DNA from: Bacteroidales bacterium
GTDB taxonomy: Bacteria; Bacteroidota; Bacteroidia; Bacteroidales; UBA932
Length of the DNA stretch: 64,000 bases
Direction of reading: 5' to 3'
NCBI GenBank assembly: GCA_017395045.1
Contig: JAFPWG010000028.1
Location: 1 to 64,000, forward strand
The position numbers and the translations under genes were made by a program. Every line of letters starts with the position of its first letter. Positions within the stretch are counted from its first letter, which is position 1. The notes below the pieces were generated by a model. The model made no database searches. It was not told the origin of the DNA and worked only from the letters and a program-made list of their open reading frames with translations. Of this stretch, positions 42,021 through 50,017 are shown piece by piece.

Positions 42021-43148
42021 TTAGTCTTCTCCCTCCAGGGAGTTCATGAGGGACTTGAGGATGCCGGAGATGTTGTCGCCTCCCGACAGGACGGAAACAC
42101 CCGGATTGCCCGGAACGGGATGTCCGAGCGGGTAGTAGGCGACATCCTGGAGCAGCAGTTCGGCATCCACGTAGTCGAAGTCGATGTCGGCGACCTGGAT
42201 CACCACGCCCGGAACCTCGCCGAACAGGACACGCACCTGCAACTCCCCGCCGCAGGCACGGCAGACGTCGTTGACCGAGACCTCGGCCCCGTGTGTGACC
42301 GCCATCGCACGGAGGGTGTTCATCAGGCCGCCTTCCAACACCGTGGCGCCGGCCTTGACGATGCCGTCCTCCACCAGTTCGCGGATGACCTCGTATCCGT
42401 CGATGAGGTAGTCCGCATCGCCGATGTCGGGAGGTGTGCCCCGGCGGGCGCCCGTTGCGGCGGCAAGCAGGGACCCGCCCAGCCTGTAGTCACAGGTGTC
42501 CATCGGGATATAGAGGATCCAGTCGGAGGCCTCACCCTGGAAGGTGGCGGGGCAGCGGCGGCGCCGGGAAATGCGGGGACTGGCGGTCCGGAACGGCAGT
42601 TCGCGGATGAGGCTTTCCTCCTCGGTTTCAGGCGCTTCCTCTTCGGCTGTAGTTGTGGCCTTGAAGGCCACGGAGCATGGACCAGGGGTGACTTTCACTT
42701 CGCCGATCTTGATGCCCAGGTCGTCGATATATTCGGCGGCGGCCTCCACCGAAGCGTAGAAAGCGGCCTGGTTGCCGATGGCGCCGTCGTTCCAGCGCCA
42801 TTCGGCCTTGAGCGTGAGGTCGCCCAGACGGAAATGCCCGCCCATCCACATCGCGTCCAGGAGGGCCTTGGCGATGCGGCCGCGCGTGACCGGCCCTGCG
42901 AAGGGCACCGGGAACGTCGGACGGGGGAAGGAGGCGACAGCATCGGCATACTCGTCGATGGCGTCGTCGTGGAAATCGAAGGGGGTGGGGGCAATGTCGA
43001 CGGTCTCGTCCGCCACGGTGCCGGCCATGGCCGGCGGCGGGAGTGCCCCGGGAAGGGTGCATTCCTGCAGCAGTCCTGCGGGAGTCAGGCCCTGCTGGAT
43101 GCCGTCGATGATGTAGGCGTCGTAAAGGTTAGGTGCTTTGTCGGCCAT
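42021..43148 (-). CDS. AIR-synthase (PurM)-like protein of unknown function
   Basis: 375 residues from ATG 43148 (MADKAPNLYDAYIID). The N-terminal half (GRIAKALLDAMWMGGHFRLG) and the C-terminal segment ending QVRVLFGEVPGVVIQVADID resemble the tandem folds of PurM/PurL-type proteins. A catalytic Gly-rich DN motif of those enzymes is not obvious, and the middle has a Lys/Arg patch (SPRISRRRRCP). A CRACGG pair of cysteines lies near residue 310. First gene of a series with phoH, the ABC exporter, the BACON lipoprotein and a nitroreductase; divergent from folC. A purine or one-carbon link is only a guess from the fold and folC. Confidence 0.6.
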   Translation of the reverse strand: MADKAPNLYDAYIIDGIQQGLTPAGLLQECTLPGALPPPAMAGTVADETVDIAPTPFDFHDDAIDEYADAVASFPRPTFPVPFAGPVTRGRIAKALLDAMWMGGHFRLGDLTLKAEWRWNDGAIGNQAAFYASVEAAAEYIDDLGIKIGEVKVTPGPCSVAFKATTTAEEEAPETEEESLIRELPFRTASPRISRRRRCPATFQGEASDWILYIPMDTCDYRLGGSLLAAATGARRGTPPDIGDADYLIDGYEVIRELVEDGIVKAGATVLEGGLMNTLRAMAVTHGAEVSVNDVCRACGGELQVRVLFGEVPGVVIQVADIDFDYVDAELLLQDVAYYPLGHPVPGNPGVSVLSGGDNISGILKSLMNSLEGED

Positions 43149-43169
43149 GCCCGAGTTTTTATTTGTGCT

Positions 43170-43200
43170 CAAAAATAGGTATTTTTGTGTTGAAATCAAA
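43170..43200 (-). promoter_or_regulatory. Promoter of the AIR-synthase-like/phoH series
   Basis: Minus strand TTTG (43197-43200), 19-bp spacer, TATTTTTG (43170-43177): the best full match to the Bacteroidetes -33/-7 consensus in the window, 21 bp before the ATG at 43148. Confidence 0.7.
43180..43187 (+). promoter_or_regulatory. -7 box for folC
   Basis: TATTTTTG, 25 bp before the folC ATG. It lies in the spacer of the opposing promoter, so the two polymerases would compete. Confidence 0.5.
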
Positions 43201-43212
43201 ACACCTTTGCCT

Positions 43213-44562
43213 ATGGTTTTTTCGGAGTCGGCCTATGGAAAGCTCCTGGAGGAGATATTCCAGCGCTTCCCGTCCGTGCAGAAGACGGATTTCGCGTCGG
43301 CCTACAAGCCGGGTCTGGAGGGGATGAAGGCTTTCTGCGCCGCCCTGGGCAACCCCGAACGCACCTTCCGCAGTATCCACGTAGCCGGCACCAATGGCAA
43401 AGGGTCGGTGGCCTCCCTCCTGACGGCAGCCCTGGCCGCCTCCGGACTCCGCACCGCCCTGTATACCTCTCCCCACCTGGTGGACTTCCGGGAGCGTTCC
43501 CGGATCGTGGATGCGACGGGCTTCAGCCTGATTCCGAAAGAGTATGTCTTTGACTTCCTGACGGCGTGGAAACCCTATTTCATCGAGCACGGGCTTTCGT
43601 TCTTCGAGATTACCACTGGCTTGGCTTTCAAGTGGTTCGCGGATGAAAAGGTGGATGCCGCAGTCATCGAGACGGGCCTGGGGGGAAGGCTGGATTCGAC
43701 CAACGTCGTCACTCCGGAACTGAGTGTCGTCACCACCATCGGCCTGGACCATTGCGCCCTGCTGGGGGATACCCTGGCGGCGATAGCGGGGGAGAAGGCC
43801 GGGATCTTCAAACCCGGAGTCCCCGCCCTGGTGGGCGAGAGCAACCCGGAGACGGATCCGGTGTTCGACGAGACATCCTGGATGGTGTGTCCGCTCACCT
43901 ATGCCGACAAGGTCCGGCCGTCCCTCTGGTACAGGCATCAGGATATCCTCCGAAAGATGGACCTGCAGGCCGACGTGCAGCAGAAGAACCTCCGCACCGT
44001 TCTGGCAGCGGTGGATATCCTGAAGGCCATTCCCGGCTTCAAGGGACTTGCGGACTCGCAGGCCGTGATGGACGGCATTGCCCGTGCGGGCCGCCTGACG
44101 GGCTTCCGGGGCCGCTGGGAGCGGCTTTCAGAGCATCCTTTCGTCATCGCCGACATCGGCCATAACCCCCAGGCGCTCCGCTACAGCTTCGAGCAGCTCC
44201 ACCGTTATGTAGAGGAAGGCCGCTGCAGCTCCCTCATCGTCGTCTATGGCGTGATGGCCGACAAGGACCTGGACGGGATTCTCCCGCTGATGCCCACCGA
44301 TGCGACCTATGTGTTCACCGCTCCGCAGACGTCTCGTGCCCTGCCCGCTGCGGACCTCCTCCGGCGGTACACGGCCTTCGCGGCGGGTCGCTCCTCCGGT
44401 GCTCCGATCCGTGCTTTCGAGGCCGAAACGGTCCGCCAGGCCGTGCAGATGGCCCTCCAGCTGGCGCAGAACTTCGCCGTCCGCTCCGGATCCGCTCCGC
44501 CGCTCGTTTTCATCGGCGGCTCCGCCTTCGTCGTCGCCGAAGCCATTCCGCTGTTCGGGTAA
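43213..44562 (+). CDS. folC: Folylpolyglutamate/dihydrofolate synthase
   Basis: 449 residues from ATG 43213 (MVFSESAYGKLLEEIFQRFP). Adds glutamate to folates (and dihydropteroate in bifunctional members) in the cytoplasm. Mur-ligase fold: P-loop HVAGTNGKGSVASLL, folate contact YTSPHLVDFRERSR, ETGLGGRLDSTNVV and carbamylated-Lys region GEKAGIFKPGVPAL. C-terminal domain has FVIADIGHNPQALR. Divergent from the AIR-synthase-like gene, sharing a 30-bp promoter zone. Confidence 0.95.
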   Translation: MVFSESAYGKLLEEIFQRFPSVQKTDFASAYKPGLEGMKAFCAALGNPERTFRSIHVAGTNGKGSVASLLTAALAASGLRTALYTSPHLVDFRERSRIVDATGFSLIPKEYVFDFLTAWKPYFIEHGLSFFEITTGLAFKWFADEKVDAAVIETGLGGRLDSTNVVTPELSVVTTIGLDHCALLGDTLAAIAGEKAGIFKPGVPALVGESNPETDPVFDETSWMVCPLTYADKVRPSLWYRHQDILRKMDLQADVQQKNLRTVLAAVDILKAIPGFKGLADSQAVMDGIARAGRLTGFRGRWERLSEHPFVIADIGHNPQALRYSFEQLHRYVEEGRCSSLIVVYGVMADKDLDGILPLMPTDATYVFTAPQTSRALPAADLLRRYTAFAAGRSSGAPIRAFEAETVRQAVQMALQLAQNFAVRSGSAPPLVFIGGSAFVVAEAIPLFG

Positions 44563-44606
44563 CGGTATAATTGTTGATGTCTGTCATCTGCAGAAAGATG
44601 AATGTT

Positions 44607-47600
44607 ATGAAACGGATTGTCCGGACGGCGCTCGCCGCCGTCGCCTTTTTATTGTTTGCTCCCATGATGAACGCCAGCGAGAAGGACGGGCACGTGCTCA
44701 CCGCCCTTTGGAAACAGTATGAGGACGCCTCGAGGGCCGACCGCCCCCAGAAGGAGGCGGAGATCCTCGCAAAAATCAAGACGGAGGCGCAGAAGCAGCG
44801 CCTTGCCGTCGATTTTTACGATGCCGCCACGAAGTATGTGGAGTCGGTGCAGCGCCGTGACTGGAAGAAGCGCGCCGAACTCCGCACGCAGTTGCAGGAC
44901 GAGGTGAAAGCCTTTGACCACCCGCTGGTGACCTACCTCTGGATGGGTGAATACGCCAATGCTTCTTCCGACGAGCGTTGGGCTTTTGTGAAGGACCGTG
45001 CCAAAGTGTTCCGGGAAGGGCGGAACAAGCCCCTCTACCGGAATATCGGCCATCTGATGGGTGGGGAAATGCCGGCATTCATCGCCTCCGACTATGAGTA
45101 CGCTTTGTGGGACTTGCTGGGTTCGCGCCGGTACGAGGATCCTGAGAAGGATGAAATCTGCCGTACGCTGAAGGCCGAAGTGGCCGGGAAGTATCCCGGC
45201 GAAGGATACCTGGAGTATTATATGGCGAACCGGACGAATGGAAAGGTGGCCCGCAAGGCCGCCCTCGAGGCCGTTTCGGCGAAGTACGCCGGCAAGGCCG
45301 TCGCTTTCTGGCCGGACCAGGACCTCCTCCGTCTGGAATTTGATGACTTGAATGAGCGGAAAGCCGGTTCGGCCGCCTATCAGGCCCTTTACCATAAATG
45401 CCTTGCCTACGAAAAGGCCCGTGCTGCCCTCAAGGGGGAGGAGGCCCTCATCGCCAAGGCTTGCCTGTCCGTCAGGAACCTGAACGAAGCCCTGACTTCC
45501 AAAGGCCTGGAAGTCAAGGTGGCCGACGGGAAGGCTTACGTGATGTTCCGGAATCTTGACAAGGCCACCCTCGCCCTCCAGCGGGACGATACGAAGGAAA
45601 AGACGAAGGTCCGGACGTGGAACCTGTCGGACCCGACCCGCAGTTTCTTTGTCAAGGACACCGTGGAGGTGGAACTCCCCAAACTGGGGGATGGCGATTA
45701 CATCCTTGAGGCCGTCAACGGAAAGATTAACGGGATGACCTGGTACAAGCAGCACACCCTTTCTCTCGCCGTGCGCAGGGAAGCGGGTGGGTATGCCGCC
45801 TATGCTACCGACTATCTCACGGGAAAACCTTTTGACAGGCTGACGCTTACCCTTTGGAAGGGGGACACGAAGGTCCTTTCCGAGACGATGCGTCTGGACG
45901 GGTTCACCCTCCTTCCCAAGAAGTTCCAGCAAACCGTCGACGGACACCGGAACACCTATTATTCGGTGTCGGCCGAGACCGGTTCCGGGACGGCTTTCCG
46001 ATCCAGCCCCAAGCTGGGCATCCATTCCTATTCGTATTATGACGGGGACGAAGAAGAAGCGCAGGAGGAACTGTACTGCAACATCTACCGGGACCGCGGC
46101 GCTTACAATCCGGGCGACCGGCTGGACTTCAAGGCGGTTGTCTACAAGGGCGACCTGGTGGAAAAGGTCGCCGTGGTGCCCGACCGTGATTTGACGGTGT
46201 CCCTCTTCGATTCCGAAGGCAATGTCCTCCAGCGTCTGTCCCTGAAAACCAATGACTTCGGCTCAGCATCCGGTTCCTTCACGCTCCCGAAGGGTTTGCG
46301 GAACGGGTATTTCAACATCCAAGTGGTTTCCGGAAAGAATCATCTGGCTACGGACAGTTTCCGGGTGGACGAGTTCGTCCTTCCCACCTTCACCCTGTCC
46401 TTTGATACCAATGACAAACTGTACTTGAAGGGTGACGAGGTGAAAGTGAGCGGAAAGGTCACGAGTTATTCCGGCCATTCCCTTTCGGGCGCCAACCTGG
46501 CGGTTAAAGTGAACCGCTGGGGCACGGTCGTCCTGGAGCAGAACGTCCAACCTGCTCCGGACGGGACCTTCTCCTTCGTTTTCCCGGCCCGGGAAACCGG
46601 CTATCATTCGGTGGAGGTTACCGTGACCGATGCCACCGGCGAAATGCAGGAATTCCATGCGGGCGTGTATGTCAGCGATAACATTTCCGTATTCCTGTCC
46701 ATGAAGAACGCCGCCGAAGGGGAGTTCGTCACCATGGACGATGACCACGTCTATGGCCCGGTCCGAAGCATCGGAATGATGCGCCGCTGGAAACCGTCTC
46801 CGTCCAAATATATCCTGGCCGAAGACGTCGCCTGCGTGGAAATGGAGGTGGAGAACAGCGACGGGGTCCGGATCGACGTCCCGCTGACCTATATCCTTTA
46901 TGCAGAGGACAGCACCGTGGTCTGCAAGGGAGCGGCGACTTCCGGCGAGGTTGTCCGGCTGGACATGAAGGGCCTTCCTTCCGGCCTCTATTCCCTTCAC
47001 GCCGAAGCTTCTGAAAGGGGAGCGAAGGACGATGCAAACTGTCTGATCCTCAAGTTCTCCGAGAAGGAGAAAGTCCTGGACGCTCCGGTCCGCCGGGTGT
47101 TCCTGACCGGCTCCGGAGACATCCCTGCCGGGGAAAGGATCCGTTTCACGATGGGAACGGCAGACGGTGCGGAATGGGCCATCATTACCCTTTTCGGCAG
47201 GAACCGGCAGGTGCTCCTGACCCGGAAGGTCAACCTGAAGGGCGTGCGCGGCGGGTCCGGCTCCGTCGAGACCGTCGAACTGGACTATCCGGAAAGCTAT
47301 CCGGATGCGGTCCGGCTCCAGGTATTCTATTTCAAGCGCGGCGAGGCCGTCACTTTCGACAAGGAGTACTCCCGCGTCCGTACGCGCCTGACTCTCCCGC
47401 TCTCATTCGACCGCTTCACGGACAAGGCTTTCCCCGGGACGAAGTATTCCTTCAACCTGAGGACCGACCCGGGCGTGGAGGCTCTTGCCGCGGTATATGA
47501 CAAGAGTATCGACGCCATCGCCCCGAATTACTGGCCGTTAGTCTCGCTGCGGGAATTCAGCGTCCCTTATGTCGCGGTCAATTCCGTGTGCGGCCAGGTC

Positions 47601-49892
47601 TATGGGAACGACCCGTTCGGGAAGGATGCCCTGGAAGAAACGGTCGTTGTCGCGTACGGCACATCCAACAGGATGGCGCTGCGCAGCAAGGCTGCAGGTG
47701 CAGTCATGATGGACAGCGCGGTCGAAGCGGAGGAAGCGGTGGCTTTCCAGATGGTGGAGGAGAAACCCGCCTTCGATGCCGGTGCCGATGTCCAGGTCCG
47801 TTCCAAGTTCGAGAACGCCCTGACTTTCCAGCCGCATCTGCTGTCCGACGCAGCCGGCAACCTGTCCTTCTCGTTCGAGACATCCGATAAACTGTCCACC
47901 TACTACGTGGCGGTTTATGCCCATGACAAGGATATGCGCAATGCCTGTCTCCGTCAGGAAATGGTCGTCAGCATTCCTGTCAAGGTGGCCGTCGTGGAAC
48001 CGCAGTTCCTCTATGTGGGCGATACTTACGAGGTGGCGGCCAGCGTTTCCAGCATCTCGGACGCACCGGTCTCCGGTCAGTTGTACCTGTATGCCTATCC
48101 TTCCGCGGAATATGAAGGCGTGGAACCGGTTTCGGTCCAGCGTATCGCCCTCACTGTCCCGGCCGGCGGAACGGAGAGCCACCGTTTCCCGGTCCGTGTC
48201 CCCGCCGTGGATACCCTCGGCCTCAAGACGGTCTTCGTCGCCGATGATTTCTCCGACGCCGTCTTCCTGCCGGTTCCGGTGAAAAAGCCGGTCCAGACCC
48301 TCACCGAGGCCCATTCCGCCGTGCTCCGTGCCGGCATGGACAGGGAAACGCTCCTCGCGGAACTCCGCGCCCGTTTCGTCAATGTCCCCGCTTCCGAGGC
48401 GGCTATGACCGAAACCACCCTTCTGGACCTTGTCCGGGCCGCGATTCCCGCCAAGGTGGATCCGGAAGGAAATGACGTGCTGTCCCTGTCGGAAGCCTAC
48501 TATGTCCGCCTGATCGCATCCGTGATTCCCGGCGCGACCGGAAGCATCCCGGACGGCACGGCCGACCTTCTTGCCAAGGTGCTTGCCTGCCGCAATGCCG
48601 ATGGCGGATTCGGCTGGTTCGAGGGGATGAACTCCTCGCCGGTGATTACCGCCGTGCTCCTGCAGCGTTTTGCGAAACTCCGCGACCGCGGCTTCGAGGT
48701 CCCTGACCTGATATCGTCCGTCAAATTCCTGGATGACAAGCACTTCGCTGTGGAGATGCCTTACTGGTGCGGCTACCTGTCCGACGCCCAGTATCTGTTC
48801 GTCCGTTCCCTGTATGCATCGATTCCGTTTGAAGTGAAGCCGGCGACCAAGGAAGGGAAGAAGCGCCTTGCCGACTTCCAGAAAGGCGCCAAGAGCTATC
48901 TCGTCCCTTCGGCCAAGGATGGCCGCGGGCTTCAGGGCGCCATTCTGGCAAAGGCCCGCCGGGTGCAGACGCTGCTGAACCTTTCGTCCTCTTCCGAAGG
49001 GATTGCCCTCGCTAAGAACTGGGGCGTCAAGCTGGCCGCGAAATCCCGGATGGAATCTTCGCTGAAAGCCGATATCACTTCCCTGAAGGAGTATGCCGTA
49101 GAGCACCGCGACGGCGGCTGGTACTATCCGAACGCCGTGATGCCGTGGCGCGGACTCCTTGAGACCGAAGCCGATGCGCACGCACTCCTCTGCGACCTGA
49201 TGCAGGCCTATTCTCCGCAGATCTCCGACGGCATCCGCCTGTGGCTGATGCTCCAGAAAGAGACCCAGAAGTGGGACGAAAGCCCGGCCTTCGTGGATGC
49301 CATCACCTCCATCCTGAACGGATCTGACGGGATCTTGTCCACGTCCATCCTGTCGTACTCGGCCACTTACGACAAACCGTTCGCCGGAATCAAGGCCACG
49401 GGCAACGGTTTCACCGTCGAACGCAGGTTCTTCCGTGAGAAGACCGTGGAGAAGGTGTATGACGACCGCACCACCGACAAGAATGACCTGGTTACGGTGC
49501 GTGAGGAAATCAAGCCCGGCACTCCGGTCGCCGTGGGAGACAAGATCATCGCGGAGTACCGGATCTGGAACCAGGAGAACCGCAGTTTCGTGAAGGTTGA
49601 TGCCTTCCGCGAAGCTGCCCTCCGCCCTGTCCAGCAACTGTCCGGACATACCGGCTGGGGCTGGTTCAATCTCCGCCGTCTCACCTTCACCCCGCAGGGC
49701 TACCGCAACGTGAAGGCCGACCGGACCGAATACTATTTCGACTCGTTCCCGGAGGAGAATACCACTCTGACCGAGGAGTTCTTCGTGACCCAGGCCGGCA
49801 CCTTCACCGCTCCGGTCCTTACCGTCGAATCCCTCTACGCTCCGCACTACCGCGCCAACGACGCCTATCACGGGGTCCTCGCCGTAGAGTAG
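44607..49892 (+). CDS. Very large alpha-2-macroglobulin family protein, no thioester
   Basis: 1761 residues from ATG 44607 (MKRIVRTALAAVAFLLFAP, signal peptide cleaved near 23); two upstream ATGs at 44598 and 44571 give no signal-peptide gain. Order: helical region (about 25-300), MG2-like domain (about 484-590, YNPGDRLDFKAVVYKGDLV), further MG domains, A2M core (about 1060-1110, GNLSFSFETSDKLSTYYVAV), helical TED-like region (about 1290-1560) and C-terminal beta domain. No CxEQ thioester is present. Residues about 1009-1035 contain LEETVVVAYGTSNR, strikingly like the SusC-plug LEEVVVVGYGTQ. Probably exported; trap or adhesion role unproven. Separate from the second A2M. Confidence 0.85.
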   Translation: MKRIVRTALAAVAFLLFAPMMNASEKDGHVLTALWKQYEDASRADRPQKEAEILAKIKTEAQKQRLAVDFYDAATKYVESVQRRDWKKRAELRTQLQDEVKAFDHPLVTYLWMGEYANASSDERWAFVKDRAKVFREGRNKPLYRNIGHLMGGEMPAFIASDYEYALWDLLGSRRYEDPEKDEICRTLKAEVAGKYPGEGYLEYYMANRTNGKVARKAALEAVSAKYAGKAVAFWPDQDLLRLEFDDLNERKAGSAAYQALYHKCLAYEKARAALKGEEALIAKACLSVRNLNEALTSKGLEVKVADGKAYVMFRNLDKATLALQRDDTKEKTKVRTWNLSDPTRSFFVKDTVEVELPKLGDGDYILEAVNGKINGMTWYKQHTLSLAVRREAGGYAAYATDYLTGKPFDRLTLTLWKGDTKVLSETMRLDGFTLLPKKFQQTVDGHRNTYYSVSAETGSGTAFRSSPKLGIHSYSYYDGDEEEAQEELYCNIYRDRGAYNPGDRLDFKAVVYKGDLVEKVAVVPDRDLTVSLFDSEGNVLQRLSLKTNDFGSASGSFTLPKGLRNGYFNIQVVSGKNHLATDSFRVDEFVLPTFTLSFDTNDKLYLKGDEVKVSGKVTSYSGHSLSGANLAVKVNRWGTVVLEQNVQPAPDGTFSFVFPARETGYHSVEVTVTDATGEMQEFHAGVYVSDNISVFLSMKNAAEGEFVTMDDDHVYGPVRSIGMMRRWKPSPSKYILAEDVACVEMEVENSDGVRIDVPLTYILYAEDSTVVCKGAATSGEVVRLDMKGLPSGLYSLHAEASERGAKDDANCLILKFSEKEKVLDAPVRRVFLTGSGDIPAGERIRFTMGTADGAEWAIITLFGRNRQVLLTRKVNLKGVRGGSGSVETVELDYPESYPDAVRLQVFYFKRGEAVTFDKEYSRVRTRLTLPLSFDRFTDKAFPGTKYSFNLRTDPGVEALAAVYDKSIDAIAPNYWPLVSLREFSVPYVAVNSVCGQVYGNDPFGKDALEETVVVAYGTSNRMALRSKAAGAVMMDSAVEAEEAVAFQMVEEKPAFDAGADVQVRSKFENALTFQPHLLSDAAGNLSFSFETSDKLSTYYVAVYAHDKDMRNACLRQEMVVSIPVKVAVVEPQFLYVGDTYEVAASVSSISDAPVSGQLYLYAYPSAEYEGVEPVSVQRIALTVPAGGTESHRFPVRVPAVDTLGLKTVFVADDFSDAVFLPVPVKKPVQTLTEAHSAVLRAGMDRETLLAELRARFVNVPASEAAMTETTLLDLVRAAIPAKVDPEGNDVLSLSEAYYVRLIASVIPGATGSIPDGTADLLAKVLACRNADGGFGWFEGMNSSPVITAVLLQRFAKLRDRGFEVPDLISSVKFLDDKHFAVEMPYWCGYLSDAQYLFVRSLYASIPFEVKPATKEGKKRLADFQKGAKSYLVPSAKDGRGLQGAILAKARRVQTLLNLSSSSEGIALAKNWGVKLAAKSRMESSLKADITSLKEYAVEHRDGGWYYPNAVMPWRGLLETEADAHALLCDLMQAYSPQISDGIRLWLMLQKETQKWDESPAFVDAITSILNGSDGILSTSILSYSATYDKPFAGIKATGNGFTVERRFFREKTVEKVYDDRTTDKNDLVTVREEIKPGTPVAVGDKIIAEYRIWNQENRSFVKVDAFREAALRPVQQLSGHTGWGWFNLRRLTFTPQGYRNVKADRTEYYFDSFPEENTTLTEEFFVTQAGTFTAPVLTVESLYAPHYRANDAYHGVLAVE

Positions 49893-49932
49893 CCTCCTCT
49901 GGTGGCGCATAACGCGCTGATAGTCAGCGATA

Positions 49933-49978
49933 TAATAGGTTGTCCCCTGTGACTCAAATCACAGGGGACAACCTATTA
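49933..49978. terminator. Perfect 20-bp hairpin between convergent genes
   Basis: Arms of 20 bp, TAATAGGTTGTCCCCTGTGA (49933-49952) and its exact complement (49959-49978), 6-nt loop CTCAAA. It lies 40 bp after the macroglobulin stop and 39 bp after the convergent PBP1C stop. No T-run, so a bidirectional terminator or repeat element. Confidence 0.65.
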
Positions 49979-50017
49979 ATGTGTTGAGGATCAAGTGGTT
50001 AGGTGCCACTTGGAGAG

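Noticed and set aside
44563-44606. Hairpin CATCT/AGATG before the large macroglobulin
   Set aside because: Five-bp stem only; not distinguishable from chance.
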